Assembly: GCF_000002425.4 (NCBI RefSeq)
Contig: NC_037275.1
Coordinates: 6,553,946-6,617,945 of the forward strand
From: Physcomitrium patens
Taxonomy: Eukaryota > Streptophyta > Bryopsida > Funariales > Funariaceae
Reading direction: 5' to 3'
DNA: 64,000 nucleotides
The translations under genes were made by a program, and so were the position numbers. The notes below the pieces were generated by a model. The model was given only the letters and a program-made list of their open reading frames with translations, searched no databases and was not told the origin of the DNA. Positions 48,269 through 59,489 of this stretch are shown here, piece after piece. Within the stretch, counting starts at the first letter, position 1. Each line of letters starts with the position of its first letter.

Positions 48269-48934
48269 TGTCATATCGCGTGATTTGTTATCTGAGAATA
48301 CATTGGATATCTAGTTGTAGAGATTTTAGTTTAAACTTTTATAAATATCTTGTCTTAGCTTCCAAAACTCCTTTAATTTGCTTAAAACTCAAAATATAGC
48401 AAAATCCCTTCAAAACATATTTTTTCCATGAAAGATTTTTTCTTCTTAAACTTTAAAAATTCATAACTCTTAATCTAACCGTTCAAATTATCTCAAATTT
48501 ATAGAGTAGGTAGAATTTATTCTTAAATTTTATCTTAAAAATAAACCAACTACAAATTCACTTTCGATCTTTTGGCATCTAAGATATCCTAGAAGATACT
48601 CTAAACCCTAATTTATAAGTACTTGAGAACTATTATCTTAATATCTCAAGAACCCAATACTCAAATGTCATCAAACTTATTTACAAAATTTACTAACATG
48701 AATATACACATTCTCTGAACTTTTGAACCCAAACCTTATAAAATTGCTCAAGATTTAGCTCAAGACACAACCACTAGTAAATCAGGTCACTTACTACCCT
48801 TAGATTACATGTGCTGACTTCAAAATCCAATATCTCCTTTATTTCAACTTAGAATCTAGCAAGTAGTATATGAAAAGTATAGCTACAAAAGTTTTTTCTC
48901 CAGTCGTAGTCACCAATCTTTAATTGCCTTCCGT
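48269..48934 (-). mobile_element. Family-C solo LTR, 3' portion (split by nested insertions)
   Basis: The minus-strand end is ATCACGCGATATGACA (48284-48269), homologous to the family-A LTR end (CACGTAATATGACA), with AGATATCCAATGTATTCTC upstream of it just as AGATACCCAGTGTATTCCC occurs in the family-A LTR. It continues from the 58810-59478 portion. Together the halves make about 1335 bp. They interrupt the Tat-like element exactly between protease and the RT linker. Confidence 0.7.
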
Positions 48935-48943
48935 TGTCATATT

Positions 48944-48947
48944 ACGT
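48944..48947. other. Target-site duplication ACGT (left) of the family-A element
   Basis: ACGT immediately precedes the left LTR and recurs at 57434-57437 after the right LTR. Removing the element restores TGTCATATTACGTGCTTTCC, the terminus of a minus-oriented family-A LTR. Confidence 0.85.
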
Positions 48948-50214
48948 TGTCGTGTTGTAACACGACTATACTGTGAAAATATAAAGAAAGAGGACTTTTA
49001 TTAATGTTCAGTTACCTCGAATATTGGGAGCAACGACCAATTCCAGTGCAAATACTGGGAGGCCAGGGTCAGTCACCCCGTTACAGTCAGCCGGGGCATA
49101 CTGAAATGCTCCGTTCGATTCTAATAACGAGAGTCAGCAGGAGGGGAAAGGATCAATTCAACGACGGGTGAGCTTGGTTCGAAGAGCCAATTGGATCCAA
49201 TTTCAAGACATCCAATCCGGGTCCTCTTACCCAATATGAGACCTGAATTGGTCGGAAAATCCAATGTAGTCTAATTACGGGAAAATCCAGGTCTTACTAC
49301 GGGCCTCAGCTAATCTGATGTGAAGGACCAATTTGATTCAATTACGGGAACATTCGGATCTTATTACTGGACTCTTACCCAATATGAGACCTGAATTGGT
49401 CGAGCAACTCAATGTGGTCCCGATTACGGGGCTCCGATTCCGTTTCAGGCTATTCCGTCCTTTGTACCGTTCCGAGAACGTCCTTTCGGTAAAAAGATCT
49501 CTTAAAGGTAAAAACGGAGGAGAAAGCTCTGACAACGAGAGCTAATTTCAGATCCAAGCTCTGATGACGGGAGCCAATTTCGGATCCAAGATGGAAGATT
49601 GAAGAAATTCAGAATTAAGGTTAAGAAATGAGAGGGAGAGAATAGTTTTTTATCGGATTTTGAAGGATCGCAGAGGGACCTTCATGCTTCAGAGCGGGAA
49701 AAAAAGACAGAGAATTGGGTTTTTTTTTTCTTCGTAGGGTTTTGGGAAGACTGAGGCAATCGTTGCTGAAGTCAGTGTTGTAATGGTGAATCGAGATTTT
49801 TAATGAAGTGGGTTTGATTATTCTTGACTGTTTTGTGAAATTGAAGTTACGTCTGTGATTGAAGAATTAAAAGGGTGTCTATAAGATTGAGTATGCGAGG
49901 TGAATGAAATTTATTGAGTTAATCTAACGAGACAGTCAGTGGATACAAGATCATGAGTATAAAGCAATATCGGAGATTAGCAGATTGGATTGTTCGTGGT
50001 TCTCTGTAACGTCTAGAGACCTACCAACTGGGACAAAAAGGACTTCGGTGAGCAGTCGAAGGGCATCCGTATAGATTTATGGTGTATTTTTGTAGTCGTT
50101 TATATTCCAATAGTCAAAAATTGATAGACTGCTTGACTATTGGCGAATCTCCATACTACCTTCTACAGTCAAATGCCCAGCGCATTCTCGAGCAGGAAAG
50201 CACATAATACGACA
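48948..50214 (+). repeat. Left LTR of the family-A gypsy element
   Basis: 1267 bp, from TGTCGTGTTGTAACACGACT to GCACATAATACGACA. It contains a tandemly repeated segment around CCAATATGAGACCTGAATTGG (about 49230 and 49379) and short frames (49333-49545) that recur in every copy and are not genes. Confidence 0.92.
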
Positions 50215-50429
50215 AAAGTGCTGAACCCGACGTGAAAGCTTGAGGTGGAACATATTGGATTTCGTTTGATTTTATTTTTATTTTATAGAAAACAAAAATA
50301 AAAATTTTGAAGGATCTTTTGGAGGAGTTTCTGGTGGGGATTCTTCTAAAGGACAAGGTATGCACATGGATCCGTCTATTGCTAGTATGTTTCAAGCCTT
50401 CTCATTATCAATGTAGCAACAACAAAGCA

Positions 50430-52156
50430 ATGATTGAAAGGAAGCTTTGGCAACCAAAGCATTGCAAGCAAAAGGTTAATAAAATTGATCAATTTGATGG
50501 AAGGAATATTTCAAGGTATTTAAGATGTTATGTTCATGAAATGGAATTAAATCGAGTTTCTGAGAAGAAAATGGTTAAATTATTTGGACTTGCCACGATA
50601 TCGGAGATAAGAGACCATATTACATCGATTACGGATCGTTATGGGAATTCATGGGAGGTTTTTTCACATGCATTGAAAGACAAATATTTCTTGGAAGATG
50701 CTGATCGCGTTACTAAGAAGTTGTTTCTGGAATGGATTGAACTGCCCAATAAGAATTTGCAAGCAACAGAGCTACTAAGGAAATTTGAAAGGCAGTACTC
50801 TCAATTATCGAAGGTAGAAAAATTGACATTGGAGTTGATCTATTTCTTCAAGCTGCTGATGGAGAATTGCAAGAAAAATTAGAACTCCTTTTTGAAGACA
50901 AAGAAGAAGATGAAGGATTGACAACAAAGTGGAAGAACGTTGAAGATGCGGTGGGGTTGCTTACAAAAAGAGAAAGGAGGAAGGATAGGAACAATATTCT
51001 GAAAACAATACAAACACCCAAAGCTCCAGTACGTACAACACCACCAACAATGCCTACAGTTCAACCTTCGACATCCTTATCAAAGAAAGCAGATATGGGG
51101 ATGGAAGAAATTATATGAAGAATACGAGATCTTCAAATCAAATTGACAAGACTTGAAGAGAATACTTCTACAAATAATTCGAAGAATGTTTCGAAACAAG
51201 GATATGTACAAAGATGCATCTGGTGTGATGATGCTTCACACACTAGAAAAGATTGCAATGAATTTAATAATATGATACGGCAAGGAATTATTTGCTGAAA
51301 AGATGGGAAGATAGCATTAAAAGATAGGAAGGATCTTCTTCAAACCAATTTTGGCAAGGGAGGAATGAGAGCATTGGTTCAAGATTACTTAAAAGAGCAC
51401 GAAACAACAGCACGAGAAAGTGCAAGTTATGGTGCTAGAGTAGATGATGACCTTGGTGGAAGAACAAAAACTAGTGAATTTTGGGCTTCTGCCATTTCTA
51501 CAATGCAAGAAGGGAAATTACTTCGAGAAGCGTTATTGAGGACTGCAGCTACAATACGAGGTAGAACAGGTTGGGAGGATCCTGTTGAGTCTCTTTCAGT
51601 TCATACATACATTGCTAAGAGCCAACATGAAGCTTTGATGGAAGAAAAGAGACGAGGAAATTTTGATGATATGAGAGAAGGAAATTCTTCTAAGAGGCAA
51701 ACTCGAGGAGACAAGGCTTGGGAGGCAGCTTCACAAGAATTGCTTGTAAAGGATACCTCAACATCATTGGAAGAAAAAACAAAGGAGACAAAAGATAAGG
51801 GCAAATCAATTGCTTATAAGCTACTTTTTGACATTGAAGCGGCAAAAAATTTGAAAGGGGTGTTGGAAGAACGTATATTAAACGCTAAGGTGGAATTCAC
51901 ATTGAAAGAAGACTTGAGAATTATAAAGAAGGAGTTTCATGATGTTATCATTGACAGCATTAAGCGAAAGAGGCAATCAATGGACGAAATTGGAATGAGT
52001 CATGCTATTGTAGCAAGAATATATAAAGATGAAGAAGAGGTTGATATTGGTTACAAGCAACCAACAAATGAAAAGAATGGGTATAATCAACGAGTACGTT
52101 TCGAAGATTATAGTGATAAGGAAATGAAAACCTTAAGCCATTATACTCGAAAGTAA
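50430..52156 (+). pseudogene. gag: gag of the family-A gypsy element, broken
   Basis: The first usable ATG is at 50430 (MIERKLWQPKH). The capsid-like helical region runs to about 50815, where a frameshift next to an A5 run moves the frame; it continues as LFLQAADGELQEKLELLFED. An acidic linker and TTPPTMPTVQPSTS follow. A CX2CX4HX4C zinc knuckle (CIWCDDASHTRKDC, about 51214-51255) comes next, then a long charged region with AYKLLFDIEAAKNLKG (51365-52156). In-frame stops are TGA at 51116, TGA at 51296 and TAA at 52154. Frames on both sides of each stop agree, so these are point mutations. The product would package element RNA. Confidence 0.88.
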
Positions 52157-52648
52157 TGGGCAAGGGCAACTACTGAGGTATTGGTGAAAGTAGGAGATAT
52201 AGAAGAACCAATTGTTGCTTTAGTCAACCATGGTTCTGAAATAAATCTCATGTCTAAAGATCTTTATAAGAAGCAAAAATGGCCAATTGATATGGAACAT
52301 GGGTGGGCAATACGAGCAGCTAATAACACACGGGGCGAATTATATGGAGCTTGTCTAGATGTCAAAATTCTTATTGGGGATGTTGCGATGGAGCAACATT
52401 TCTTTGTTCAAGATACAACGTCTTATCCGTTGATTTTAGGACAACCTTATAATATGGCAACACGGATGGAAATAAAAGTACTTGACGATGGTTTTGCTTA
52501 TGCAAGGGTACGTAGCGAAGATGGAAAGAAAGTTGTACAATTTCTAACAGTACCTCCTAACCATGAACGGAATCGAGATAGGTTGAGGGAGAAACCATTG
52601 CCAAAGATTGTTGAAGGATTTAAGGATTTTGGAGAGGTACCACTGTAA
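52157..52648 (+). pseudogene. Aspartic protease of the family-A gypsy element, Asp changed to Asn
   Basis: It is in frame with gag after the TAA at 52154. The retropepsin core reads VGDIEEPIVALVNHGSEINL, where the usual catalytic Asp before the small residue-Gly is Asn (codon AAC, 52226-52228). Later VQDTTSYPLILGQPYN matches the conserved ILG region of these proteases. Loss of the catalytic Asp alone should abolish Gag-Pol cleavage. The frame closes with TAA at 52646. Beyond it a frame change and a further TAA (52831) precede the polymerase. Confidence 0.85.
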
Positions 52649-54786
52649 AGCGAGATTATGGAGGTACAAAAGAGGAGGTACTCTCGCGAGATGAAGGTGC
52701 CTTTGATGCGAGTTTTATTGATATTTTGGAGAATGGAAATATTATGTATAAGAAAGTTGATGATTTTAAAAGAAAAGAAAGGAAAAGATTATATAATATT
52801 GAAGGAGAATTACGCAAGTTAGGTACATTGTAAGATGATGAGAGGATTTTAGGTGTTTATGAAGAAAATGGACTGGAAGATTCATTGAAATTGATTACAT
52901 CTATTGGGTTAGGGGATAATGATAAGATTGTTGAGATTCATTCAAGAGAGGTTTATACCATACTTGAATCTTTTCAAGCACCAGAAGTCACTATAGAGAC
53001 GAGATATAAAACGGCAGATAAGAAGGTAAAGCGAGTTGTCGGACCATTACCAGAAGATTCTAAAGAATAAATGGGAGAAGCATCAAAAGAAGCAAGTTTA
53101 AGAGATCCAATGAGTATTGGACATCAGTTTACTAAAGAGACTTTTGAAGAATTGAAGATTGGTTCTGATGGTTCCTTATTGCCGGAGGAAATTACTTGCT
53201 TCAAAAAGATGTTGGCTAAACAAGGTAGATCGTTTGCTTTCGAATCTCATGAAATTGGGTGTGTGGATCCAAATATTATAACAACTATGGTTATCTTCAC
53301 TGTACCGCATGTACCTTGGAATCTAAGACCGATTCCAGTACCGAGGGCACATTTATCTAAATTGGTGGAACTATTAAAAGAAAAGATAAAGATGAAAATA
53401 TTTGAACCCTCATTTGTGCCGTATTCTAGTCGATGGTTTATGGTACCTAAGAAGAATGGGTCACTACGGTTTATTCAAGATATGCAACCGGTGAATGCAG
53501 TAACTGTCAGAAATGCAGGAATTGGACTTATTGTGGATGAATTTACTGAGGCGTTTGCTGGAAGGATGATCTATTCAATGGGTGACTTGTATTCAGGTTA
53601 TGATCAATTTCAACTTGCCGAAGGAAATAGAGATATGACAAGAATGAAGACACAACTTGGATTGGTTAGAATGTGCACTCTTCCTCAAGGCGCGACCAAC
53701 TCAGTTGCGCATATGATGAATGAGATGAATAAGGTATTGAGAGATTTTATTCTGGAGAAGACTATACCTTTTCTGGATGATGTTTCTATAAAAGGGTGTA
53801 GAGAAGGAGACAAGGATGAAACTTTAGATACGAGGGGGTGTCGCAAATATGTTGTTGATCATATACAAGATTGTGAAAAGATTTTAACTCGGTTTGGAGA
53901 AGTTCATCTCACATTATCGGGTGTGAAGTCCGTATTTGGGATACGAGAGGTTGTGATTGTTGGACATTTATGTGGATCTTACGGAAGAAAACCAGATCCG
54001 ACTAAAGTTGATGCAATTGGAAGGATGAAAGAGGATTGTGATTCTTTAACAAAGGTTCGCAGGTTTTTGGGTGCATGTATATTTTATCGAATCTGGATCC
54101 CTCATTTTGCTCACATAGCGGATCCATTATATGAACTGCTACGCAAGGGCTACCGATTTAAATGGGAAGAAAGGCATATTCAGGCAATGCAAAGATTGAA
54201 GAAATTATTGATGTCACCTCCAATATTGAGGGAGGTTGATTATAAGTGCAATAGACCAGTGATTCTTACTGTGGACGCTAGTCCAATTGCCATTGGATGG
54301 GCTGTGGGTCAAGATGATTCAAGTGGGAATAGATTTGCAGTTCTATTTGAAGCTAAAGTTTTAAGTATTCGTCAGCGTGCATATTTGTAAGTCAAAAGAG
54401 AACTTTGGAGAGTCGTTTCGGCTATGAAAGCTGAAAAGGACTATTTGATTGGGGCAGTAGTAGTAATTGAAACAGATTGCTTGCCATTGCTTGGAATGAT
54501 TATTAACTGTTCAACGCCAGATATTGCAATGTTGAGATGGATTGCTTACATTAAGTCACTAAATCCGAAATTTAAGCATGTTATTGAGAAGGACAATTTA
54601 GTGGCAGACATGCTATCTCGAGCAAGATACGAGAGGGAGGATGAAATGGTTGATGACATTGATGACGTCGGATTGAAATTCTATTCAATATCAAATCTCA
54701 ACAGAGAAGACAAGCTATTTCTTGAAGAATCTTATGAAGGAGAATTATTGGATATTGGTCATTATTTGAATACCTTGACTAAGTAG
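52649..54786 (+). pseudogene. pol: RT and RNase H of the family-A gypsy element
   Basis: RT copies element RNA into DNA and RNase H removes the template. The main frame (53071-54390) has NLRPIPVPRAHLSKLVELL, RWFMVPKKNGSLRFIQD, YSMGDLYSGYDQFQLAEG, LPQGATNS and the catalytic FLDD (53770-53781, both Asp present). It then has the thumb KPDPTKVDAIGRMK, FLGACIFYRIWIPHFAHIA, and the RNase H start ILTVDASPIAIGWAVG. After a TAA at 54388, RNase H continues in frame with VKRELW, IETDCLPLLGM and NLVADMLSRARY, so its acidic residues are kept. Stops at 53068 (TAA), 54388 (TAA) and 54784 (TAG) split an otherwise conserved protein. The low level of missense decay suggests recent death. Confidence 0.92.
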
Positions 54787-56124
54787 GGAAATTGGTCTAC
54801 AGAAAAATTTAAACAAATAAGAAAAAAAACATATGGATTTTTACTTCAAGATGGATTCTTATGGAAGAGACCGAAGAAAGGAATTGGGATGCCACAACGA
54901 GTGATAGGCAAAAAGGAAGAAAAACTAAAATTATTAAAGGAGTTTCATGATAGTTTATGGGCAGGGCATAGAAGAATCTGGGCTACTTTTGCTAAACTCA
55001 AAGAACGATATTGGTGGAAAAATATGTATCGAGATGTGCTCTCATTTGTAGAGTCATGTGAAATCTGTCAATCGTATTCTAATATCCGACATCGAGATGG
55101 TCTTCATCCTACGTATCCTCTGACTATTCATTTTAAATGGGTTGTTGATTTGGTTATTATGCCAGTTGGGTTATGGCAGATGAGATATTTGGTTTTAGCT
55201 CGTGAAGATTTATCAAATCAAGTAGAAGGAAGAGCATTGAGGACAAAATCTACAGAGGGGATTTGTAGGTTTTTGCTTGAAGATGTCATTTGCCGCTATA
55301 GATGCGTAGGAAAAATCACTACAGATTGTGAAGAATTAAATGCACAAGAAGCTCGTAAGTTCTTTGAAAGATGTGGAGTTAAACTATCACTGACTACTGC
55401 TTATAATCCGGAAGAGAATGCAAAAAGCGAACGCGGTCACCTACCGATTGTGAAAGCATTAGTTAAAGCTTGTAATGAAAAAGTTAAAGAGTGGCCACGG
55501 CTTTTGTCATTTGCATTATGGATTGATCGAACAATACATAGTTCGGTGACAGGATATATGCCAGTAGAACTTATGACAGGTCGAAAATCAATTATGTCGA
55601 TTGAAGAAAAGGTACTTACTTGGAGTATGCTACCATGGGAAGATGGATTGTCAAGAGAAGAACTTCTGGCTATTAGGATTCGACAATTGGAGCAAAGAAC
55701 GGAAGATGTGCAAATAGCATTGGAAAGGTTAAAAAGAGCAAGATTACAAAACAAGGCACGATTCGATAAGCAACATCGATTGAGACCAAAAGCAATCGAG
55801 GAAGGTGACTGGGTACTTGTTTATGACAATAGTCTGGATAATCAACATAGTACTTTGCGGAAATTTTCAAAACGTTGGTTTGGACCATATGTAGTAACAA
55901 CTGTTCATGATAATGTGACTTACTCATTACGGGAGTTAGATGGTATAAAATTGAAAATACCAATTGCAGGGAAGCGAGTAAAAATATTTAAACGAAGACA
56001 TACGGAGATGAATATGGAAGACCTTAATGAAGGTATAGAGATTCCGCAGCAAGAAGATGAAAGTGATTTGGATAATGAAGGTGACGAAGACGAACTGGAC
56101 AAAGACATAGAGAATATACTCTAA
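54787..56124 (+). pseudogene. Integrase of the family-A gypsy element, longest intact part
   Basis: This is in the RT frame after the TAG at 54784, with the open part 54889-56124 free of stops. The zinc-binding region HDSLWAGH plus CEIC (HHCC) lies at about residues 20-65 of the open frame. The catalytic core has Asp in VVDLVIMPVG, Asp in ITTDCEELNAQE and Glu in NPEENAKSERGH, so D,D-E is preserved. The C-terminal region WVLVYDNSLDNQHSTLRKFS, then RWFGPYVVTTVHDN, is the SH3-like GPY/F module. An acidic tail ends just before the polypurine tract. It inserts the cDNA into chromosomes. It is the least damaged gene of the element but cannot be made as part of a full polyprotein. Confidence 0.92.
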
Positions 56125-56174
56125 ATCAAACAACAATTTGGTAAATTGGTGCATACCGGAGGATGCACAGGTTC

Positions 56175-56186
56175 AGAGGGGGTGGA
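56175..56186 (+). other. Polypurine tract of the family-A element
   Basis: AGAGGGGGTGGA directly abuts the TGTC start of the right LTR, the expected position for plus-strand priming. Confidence 0.8.
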
Positions 56187-57433
56187 TGTCATGTTGTAAC
56201 ACGAGTATACTGTGAAAATATAAAGAAAGAGGACTTTTATTAATGTTCAGTTACCTCGAATATTGGGAGCAACGACCAATTCCAGTGCAAATATTGGGAG
56301 GCCAGGGTCAGTCACCCCGTTACAGTCAGCCGGAGCATACTGAAATGCTCCATTTGATTCTAATAACGGGAGTCAGCAGGAAGGGAAAGGACCAATTTAA
56401 CGACGGGTGAGCCTGGTTCGAAGAGTGAATTGGATCCAATTTGAAGACATCCAATCCGGGTCCTCTTACCCAATATGAGACCTGAATTGGTCGGGCAACC
56501 CAATGCAGTCTAATTACGGAAAAATCTAGGTCTTACTATGGGTCTCAGCCAATTTGATCTAATTACGGGAACATCCGGGTCTTATTACTGGACTCTTACC
56601 CAATATGAGACCTGAATTGGTCGAGCGACTCAATGTGGTCTCGATTACAAGGCTCCGATTCCGTTTCAGGCTATTCCGTCCTTTGTGCCGTTCCAGGAAC
56701 GTCCTTTCGATAAAAGGATCTCTTAAAGGTAAAAATGGAGGAGAAAGCTTTGACAACGAGAGCCAATTTCAGATCCAAGCTCTAACGACGGGAGCCAATT
56801 TCGGATCCAAGACGAAAGATTGAAGAAATTCAGAATTAAGGTTAAGAAATGAGAGGGGGAGAATAGTTTTTTATAGAGTTTTGAAGGATTGGAGAGGGAG
56901 CTTCATGCTTCGGAGTGGAAAAAAAAGATAGAGAATTGGGTTTTTTTTCTTCATAGGATTTTGGGAAGACTGAGGCAATCGTTGCTGAAGTCAGTGTTGT
57001 AATGGTGAATCCGGATTTTTAATGAAGTGGGTTTGATTACTCTTAACTATTTTGTGAAATCGAAGTTACGTCTGTGATTGAAGAATTAAAAGGGTGTCTA
57101 TAGGATTGAGTATGCGAGGTGAATGAAATTTATTGAGTTAATCTAACGAGACAGTCAGTGGATACAAGATTGTGAGTATAAAGCGGTATCAGAGATTAGT
57201 AAATTGGGTTGTTCGGGGTTCTCTGTAACATCTAGAGACCTACCGATTGGGGCATAAAGGACTTCGGCGAGCAGTCGAAGGGCATCCATATAGATTTACA
57301 GTGTATTTTTGTAGTCGTTTATATTCCAACAGTCAAAAACTGATAGACTGCTTGACTATTGGCGAGTCTCCATACTACCTTCTATAGCCAAACGCCCAGC
57401 GCGTTCTCGAGTAAGAAAGCACGTAATACGACA
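56187..57433 (+). repeat. Right LTR of the family-A gypsy element
   Basis: 1247 bp, TGTCATGTTGTAACACGAG to AGCACGTAATACGACA. It is preceded by AGAGGGGGTGGA (56175-56186), a good polypurine tract, and followed immediately by the older inverted LTR. Confidence 0.92.
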
Positions 57434-58809
57434 ACGTGCTTTCCTGCTCGAGAACGCACCAAGCGTCTAATTGTAGAAGGTAGTATGAAGATTCACTAAT
57501 ATTCAAGTAGTCTATCGATTTTTGACTGTTAGAATATAAACGATTATAAGAATATACCAAAAATCTATACGGATGTCCTTCGACTGCTCGCCGAAATCCT
57601 TTTTGTCCCAGTCAGTAGGTCTCTAGACGTTGCAGAGAATCCCGAACAACCCCAATCTGCTAATCTCCAATACCGCTTTATACTCACGACCTTGTATCCA
57701 CTAACTATCTTGTTAGATTAACCCAAAAATTTTCATTCATTCCGCATACTCAATCTTATAGACATCCTTTTAATTCTTCAATCACAGATGTAACTTCGAT
57801 TTCACAAAACAATCAAGAGTAATCACACCTACTTCATTAAAATCCCAATTCACCAGTACAACATTGACTTTCAACAACGATTGCCTTTGTCTTCCCTAAA
57901 ATCCTATGAAGAAAAAAAAAAACCCCCAATTCTCTGTCTTCCCCCCCCCCCCCTCGAAGCATGAAGCTAGTTCTCCGATCCTTGAAACCCTGATTCTCCC
58001 CTTCCTCATTTTTCAACCTATCCTCCCCTTTAACCCTAATTCTCCCTCCTTTCATTTCTTAACCTATCCTCCCCTTTAACCCTGAAAAGATCCTATTCTC
58101 TCGCCTTGGACTCCCCGAATTGGAACAGTTGACGGAGTTTTCTCTCCCCATTTTTACCTTTAAGAGATCATTTTACCGAAAGGACGTTTCCGGAACGGCA
58201 CAAAGAATGGAACAGCCTAAAACAGAATCGGAGCCCCGTAATTGGACCGCATTGGGTTGCCTAACTAAGTCAGGTATCATATTGGGTAAGAGACCCGTGA
58301 TAGGACCTAGATTAGATGTCTTCTGAAATTGGATCCAATTCGCTCTGCCGTCAGAGCTTTCTCCTCTATTTTTTTTGTCTTTTAAAGGGTTCTTTTTTCG
58401 AAAACAACGTTCCTTGAAACGGCACAAGAACAAGACAGCCTGAAACAGAATCAAAACCCCCGTAATCCGGATCACATTGAGTCGCCCGACCAAATCAGGT
58501 CTCACATTGGCTAAGAGGCCCGTAGTAAGACCTGGATGTTCTCGTAATTGGGTCAAATTGGTCCTTCGTGTCAGGCTGGCTCAGTCATCAATTTAGTCCT
58601 TTCGATTCTGTTGACTCCCACTATTGGACTCAAACGGAGCATTTCCTTACTGGTAAGTATGCCTTGACCGACTGTGATAGGGTGTCTGAACTGGCCCTTG
58701 AATATTGGCATTGGAATCGGTCGTTGCTTCCAATATTCGAGGTAACTGAATATTAATAAAAGTCCCTTTTCTTTATATTTTCACAGTATACTCGTGTTAC
58801 AACACGACA
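57434..58809 (-). mobile_element. Family-A LTR, minus orientation (older copy)
   Basis: This is the reverse complement of the family-A LTR; its start TGTCGTGTTGTAACACGAG lies at 58809-58791. Its last 13 bp are not here but at 48935-48947 (TGTCATATTACGT on the plus strand), left of the younger element, so that element inserted inside this LTR and duplicated ACGT. The flanks are CCGT (48931-48934) and TCGT (58810-58813), a possible 4-bp target duplication with one change. No internal genes are attached, so it is a solo LTR. A C13 run lies at 57941-57953. Confidence 0.85.
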
Positions 58810-59478
58810 TCGTATGTATGCGTTATGTTGAAAAGAGTGGCAGCAGCTCCCAAATCAATACTTTAACTTTGAGCGCCTATATCTCCTTCATATAAACTCC
58901 AAATCATATAGAATTTACACTAAAACCATAGCCAAAAACCTAAACGTACTAATCCTAGCCTTCAAAGCTCAAATGCACCAAAAAACTAATCCTTATCTCT
59001 AATATGGTCTCAGACAGCCTTTTCAAAGCCTATTGGTTATGATTATTGACTAGTAGGAATGGAGATTTTCATCATCTATCTCCATTCATCTATATTGGTG
59101 CCCTAATTACTCCTTTTACTACTAAAATCCTTCTTCAATCTTTTTTCTTATAAGATTTACTTAATTTATGTTCTAAACCCTAAATAAAAGAATCAAAATA
59201 AGTTTTAACAGGTCACCAATGTCTAACAAAGGTGACTCTAAATATTTAGAAGTTACTATCAATCAAAACCAATCTTAAAAGCCACTATCAAAAGAAATTA
59301 AAGTTATACAAATTCTATAGTAATCTTTTTAAACAACCTCTTTTCAAGGTGATAATCAAATTATATTCTACAACCAACTAAAATTTATTAACATGGCTGT
59401 CACCATGTTACTTAGTAAATTATATATTAAGTACATAGTTATATTATTTTCATATAGTAGCCAAACCACAACACAACA
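58810..59478 (-). mobile_element. Family-C solo LTR, 5' portion
   Basis: The minus strand starts TGTTGTGTTGTGGTTTGG at 59478 followed by CTACTATATGAAAATAATA. It resembles the family-A and family-B starts (TGTCGTGTTGTAACACG and ...ATACTGTGAAAATATAA). It ends at 58810 where the inverted family-A LTR was inserted. No matching target duplication is evident around 48269/59478, which fits an old insertion. Confidence 0.65.
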
Positions 59479-59489
59479 CCGGGTACATT

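Larger units (their letters stand above)
48948..57433 (+). mobile_element. Structurally complete family-A Ty3/gypsy element (youngest insertion)
   Basis: It has two LTRs in direct orientation (48948-50214 and 56187-57433), gag, protease, RT/RNase H and integrase in gypsy order, and a polypurine tract before the right LTR. It is flanked by ACGT on both sides (48944-48947; 57434-57437). The two LTRs differ at roughly 6% of positions over the first 400 bp counted by eye, mostly transitions. The proteins resemble the fungal Tf2-like group found in some lower plants and fungi. No canonical TGG primer site follows the left LTR; TGAACCCGACGTG at 50220 may be a degenerate one, or priming may be different. 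Eight stops and two frameshifts make it non-autonomous. Confidence 0.93.

Noticed and set aside
57414-57450. GCACGTAATACGACAACGTGC hairpin as an attachment site or terminator
   Set aside because: It is the junction of two oppositely oriented LTR ends plus the ACGT duplication, fully explained by the nested insertion.
43825-58556. Recurrent frames with QLREHPGLTTGLL (43825, 49333, 56605 and minus 58173-58556)
   Set aside because: They lie inside each copy of the family-A LTR, have no conserved start codon, and reflect LTR homology rather than a gene.
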